From contig BPKH01000004.1 of NCBI GenBank assembly GCA_026005035.1, positions 186,001 through 250,000 of the forward strand: a DNA stretch of 64,000 nt, written 5' to 3'. This document shows positions 61,621 to 64,000 of the stretch, piece after piece. Each line of letters opens with the position of its first letter. The first letter of the stretch is position 1. The translations under genes were made by a program, and so were the position numbers. The notes beneath the pieces were generated by a model. The model worked only from the letters and a program-made list of their open reading frames with translations. It was not told the origin of the DNA and did no database searches. This DNA comes from Porticoccaceae bacterium. Lineage in GTDB: Bacteria; Pseudomonadota; Gammaproteobacteria; Pseudomonadales; Porticoccaceae.

Positions 61621-62826
61621 ATGGCGGTGGGAAGCGGCGCGTTGCCGGAACTCCACCCGGTGGCGGGGGTGCGGCTCGGGGTGGCCAGCGCCGGCATCAA
61701 GCGGCCCGGGCGGCGCGACCTTCTGGTGATGGCCCTCGAAGAGGGCAGCGAGGTGGCGGCGGTGTTCACCCGCAACGCCTTCCGTGCGGCGCCCGTGGTG
61801 GTGGCCGAAGAACACCTGCGCCGGGGCAGCCCCCGTTGGCTGGTGGTCAACACCGGCAACGCCAACGCCGGCACCGGCCGGCAGGGGCTCGAGGACGCGC
61901 GCGCCGTCTGCGCGGCCCTGGCGGCCCAGGCGGGCGCGGGCCCCGAGGCGGTGCTTCCCTTTTCCACCGGGGTGATCGGCGAGCCCCTCCCGGTGGCCAA
62001 GATCCTCGCCGCCCTGCCGCAGGCCCTGGGCGGCCTGCGCCCCGACGGCTGGGCGGAGGCGGCCAGCGCCATCCTCACCACCGACACCCGCCCCAAGGGG
62101 GCGAGCCGCAGGCTCACCCTCGACGGCCGCACCGTGACCCTGACCGGCATCGCCAAGGGCGCGGGGATGATCCGCCCCCAACTCGCCACCATGCTCGCCT
62201 TCGTCGCCACCGACGCGCGCATCCCCCGACCCCTCCTGCGGCGCCTGCTGGCGCGGGCGGTGGAGCGCTCTTTCAACCGGATCACCGTGGACGGCGACAC
62301 CTCCACCAACGACGCCGTCGTCCTCGCCGCCACGGGCGCCGCGGGGGTGGCGGTGGAGCGGGACGAAGGGCCCTTCGCCGAGGCGCTCGCCGAGCTGATG
62401 GTGGAACTCGCCCAGGCCATCGTGCGGGACGGGGAGGGGGCCACCAAGTTCATTGCCGTGCGGGTGGAAGGCGGCCGGGACGGGGGCGAGTGCCTGCGGG
62501 TGGCCTACGCGGTGGCCGAATCCCCCCTGGTCAAGACCGCCTTTTTCGCCGCCGACCCCAACTGGGGGCGGATCCTCGCCGCCGTCGGCCGCGCCGGCCT
62601 TGCGGACCTGGCGGTGGAGCGGGTGCGGATTTGGCTCGACGAGGTGCTCATCGTCGAAGGGGGCGGCCGCGCCGCCACCTACACCGAAGAGGCCGGCCGC
62701 CGGGTGATGGCTCGGGACGAGGTGGTGGTGCGCATCGACCTCGGGCGGGGTGCTGCGGCGGAGACGGTCTGGACCTGCGACCTCTCCTACGACTACGTGC
62801 GCATCAACGCCGAATACCGCACCTGA
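61621..62826 (+). CDS. argJ: Bifunctional ornithine acetyltransferase / N-acetylglutamate synthase
   Basis: Recycles the acetyl group between N-acetylornithine and glutamate in arginine synthesis. The 401-residue precursor cleaves itself before the nucleophilic Thr in [16 protein letters not shown]. Other family marks: [33 protein letters not shown] and [10 protein letters not shown]. secA-argJ-mutT order as in Pseudomonas. Confidence 0.96.
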   Translation: MAVGSGALPELHPVAGVRLGVASAGIKRPGRRDLLVMALEEGSEVAAVFTRNAFRAAPVVVAEEHLRRGSPRWLVVNTGNANAGTGRQGLEDARAVCAALAAQAGAGPEAVLPFSTGVIGEPLPVAKILAALPQALGGLRPDGWAEAASAILTTDTRPKGASRRLTLDGRTVTLTGIAKGAGMIRPQLATMLAFVATDARIPRPLLRRLLARAVERSFNRITVDGDTSTNDAVVLAATGAAGVAVERDEGPFAEALAELMVELAQAIVRDGEGATKFIAVRVEGGRDGGECLRVAYAVAESPLVKTAFFAADPNWGRILAAVGRAGLADLAVERVRIWLDEVLIVEGGGRAATYTEEAGRRVMARDEVVVRIDLGRGAAAETVWTCDLSYDYVRINAEYRT

Positions 62827-62834
62827 GGCGAGCC

Positions 62835-63263
62835 TTGGACGACCCCCTCCACGTGGTGGCGGCGGTGATCCCCTCTCCGGAGGGTGACGCCGTCCTCCTC
62901 GCCCGCCGCTTGGCCTGCCGCCACCTGGGCGGGCTGTGGGAATTCCCCGGCGGCAAGGTGGAGCCGGGGGAAACCCCTCGGGCCGCCCTGGTCCGGGAGC
63001 TTTGCGAAGAGCTCGGCATCGAGGTGCACGCCGCCACCCCCTTCCTGGAGCTGGTTCATTCCTATCCCGAGCGCAGGGTTCGCCTGGATGTGTGGACCGT
63101 GACGGCCTTCACCGGCACCCCCAGCGGTCGCGAGGGACAGGCGATCCGCTGGGTGACCTGGGCCGAGTTGCCCGCCCTGCCCTTGCCGGCGGCCAATCGC
63201 CCGGTGGTGGAGCGGCTCCTGGCCCTCGCCCCCTCTTTCCGGGGAGGAAAGGACGATCGGTAG
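62835..63263 (+). CDS. mutT: 8-oxo-dGTP diphosphatase MutT
   Basis: Removes oxidised dGTP from the nucleotide pool. The 142-residue Nudix protein has the full box GGKVEPGETPRAAL-VRELCEELGI (about residues 39-62), preceded by GLWEFPGG. TTG start with GAGGCG six bases upstream and family-like DDPLHVVAAVI at the N-terminus; it starts eight bases after argJ. Confidence 0.94.
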   Translation: MDDPLHVVAAVIPSPEGDAVLLARRLACRHLGGLWEFPGGKVEPGETPRAALVRELCEELGIEVHAATPFLELVHSYPERRVRLDVWTVTAFTGTPSGREGQAIRWVTWAELPALPLPAANRPVVERLLALAPSFRGGKDDR

Positions 63264-63420
63264 CAAAATTCCGACCGGTGGACTTGCCTTCGACGAGCGG
63301 TCGAAAAGCGGCGACGAGCTGCGGGGTTTCGGGCCGGCCGCGGCCCGGGCAGAGCGCTGCCGCGCTCCTACAATGGAGCCGTCCGGCCCGGAAAGCGGGC
63401 CTTTGAGTGGAGACGAGCCG

Positions 63421-63993
63421 GTGGATGCCAAGGGCGCGAGGGGGCCTTCCTTTCGCCGCGGGCCGGGCTTCACGGCCATCGAATTGATGGTGGTGGTGGC
63501 CGTCGTCGCCCTGCTCGCCGCCATGGCGGTGCCCGCTTTCCAAGACCTCTTGGCCAAGCGGCGGGTCAAGGGGGCGGCGGAAGAGATCCACGGTCTGCTC
63601 CTCCAGGCCCGCCACGAGGTGCCCCTGCGCGAGCGCGACGTCACCGCGGTCTTCGCCGACAGCGCCGATCCCTGGTGTGTGGGCCTTACCCTGGCCGCCA
63701 CCTGCGATTGCGGGATCCAAGACCCCACCGATCCCGACGCCTGCACCCTGCCGGTGGCGGGCACCCCGGTGCTCCAGGTGCTACAAGGGGACGAATTTCC
63801 CGGCGTGGCGCTGGAGAGCACTTTCACCGCGGACCACACCACCTTCCGCCATCCTCGCCTGACCGCCAATGCCGGATCGGTGCGGGTGACCAGCGGCGAC
63901 TTTCGGCTGGACGTGGTGGTCAGCCCCCAAGGCCGGATCCGCATCTGCAACCCCAACGACAACGCCATGCCGGGATACCTGCCATGCAATTGA
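63421..63993 (+). CDS. GspH/FimT-type minor pseudopilin
   Basis: Type IV pilus or type II secretion minor pilin. The prepilin site G/FTAIELMVVVAVVALLAAM is followed by a 20-residue hydrophobic helix and a GspH-like globular domain. A cysteine-rich stretch (CDCGIQDPTDPDAC) lies near residue 95. The GTG at 63421 gives a 16-residue leader and has GGAGACGAG upstream; an ATG at 63373 would add 16 residues but has no Shine-Dalgarno and sits in a possible -10 (TACAAT). Product of 190 residues from the GTG. A hairpin GGCCCG-GAAAG-CGGGCC at 63385-63401 precedes it. Confidence 0.85.
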   Translation: MDAKGARGPSFRRGPGFTAIELMVVVAVVALLAAMAVPAFQDLLAKRRVKGAAEEIHGLLLQARHEVPLRERDVTAVFADSADPWCVGLTLAATCDCGIQDPTDPDACTLPVAGTPVLQVLQGDEFPGVALESTFTADHTTFRHPRLTANAGSVRVTSGDFRLDVVVSPQGRIRICNPNDNAMPGYLPCN

Positions 63994-64000
63994 GCGCTCG
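63984..64000 (+). CDS. Start of the next pilin-cluster gene (partial)
   Basis: An ATG at 63984, ten bases before the minor pilin stop, opens a frame that runs off the window (Met-Gln-Leu-Ser-Ala). Minor pilin genes usually continue as a PilV/PilW/PilX-type cluster, so this is probably the next minor pilin. Only five codons are visible. Confidence 0.3.

Noticed and set aside
63369-63374. TACAAT as a -10 box for the minor pilin gene
   Set aside because: No acceptable -35 at 16-19 bases upstream; noted only in the gene entry.

Overview
The window is 64 kb of chromosomal DNA from a very GC-rich (about 70% by eye) gammaproteobacterium. The gene orders are housekeeping blocks typical of that class: rlmE-ftsH-folP-glmM-tpiA-secG-tRNA-Leu, gatCAB opposite mreBCD-maf-rng-yhdP-nit, rsmI opposite lpoA-yraN-diaA-dolP, mraZ to ftsZ (the dcw cluster), and M23 peptidase-secA-argJ-mutT. 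The murG-murC-ddlB order without murB, and the M23-secA-argJ order, resemble Pseudomonas and Chromatiales-type genomes. I cannot name the genus.

Layout. 0-2 kb: a partial exported protein and gpmI on the minus strand. 2-9.7 kb: HAD phosphatase, yhbY, rlmE, ftsH, folP, glmM, tpiA, secG and tRNA-Leu with a terminator. 9.8-17.4 kb: a Clp-fold membrane protease, a MarC protein, a DJ-1/PfpI protein, a LysM-S11 peptidoglycan peptidase, a DUF192 protein, a PA4642-type small protein and gatBAC. 17.5-26.8 kb: cell-shape and maintenance genes. 27-33 kb: a divergent tryptophan synthase pair and an RND pump with its adaptor. 33-38.3 kb: the dolP/diaA/yraN/lpoA block, rsmI and a 1-Cys peroxiredoxin. 38.3-40.2 kb: RNase P RNA and an orphan Rieske oxygenase. 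40.7-57.5 kb: the dcw cluster with its promoter and three MraZ boxes. 57.6-64 kb: LytM peptidase, secA, argJ, mutT and the start of a minor-pilin cluster.

Most of the genes serve envelope growth. MreBCD, YhdP, LpoA, DolP, the LysM peptidase, the M23 peptidase and the whole dcw cluster build, divide and remodel the wall. GlmM feeds UDP-GlcNAc synthesis, SecA and SecG export proteins, and FtsH controls membrane-protein quality. Genes are packed tightly: four-base ATGA, GTGA or TTGA stop/start overlaps are the rule, and three convergent pairs share overlapping stop codons.

The most important caution concerns reading frames. At least nine apparent frameshifts break otherwise well-conserved genes. 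Seven lie between 10.1 and 15.9 kb, and most look like one extra base in a C or G run. In every +1 case, removing the base restores a full-length family protein ending at the expected stop, so sequencing or assembly error is the likeliest cause. No previously undescribed defence, mobile or biosynthetic system is visible. The most interesting leads are the divergent TrpB/TrpA pair under its own promoter with an inverted repeat, a composite inverted repeat family at three loci, an apparent ATC start for mreC, and a SecA with two insertions.
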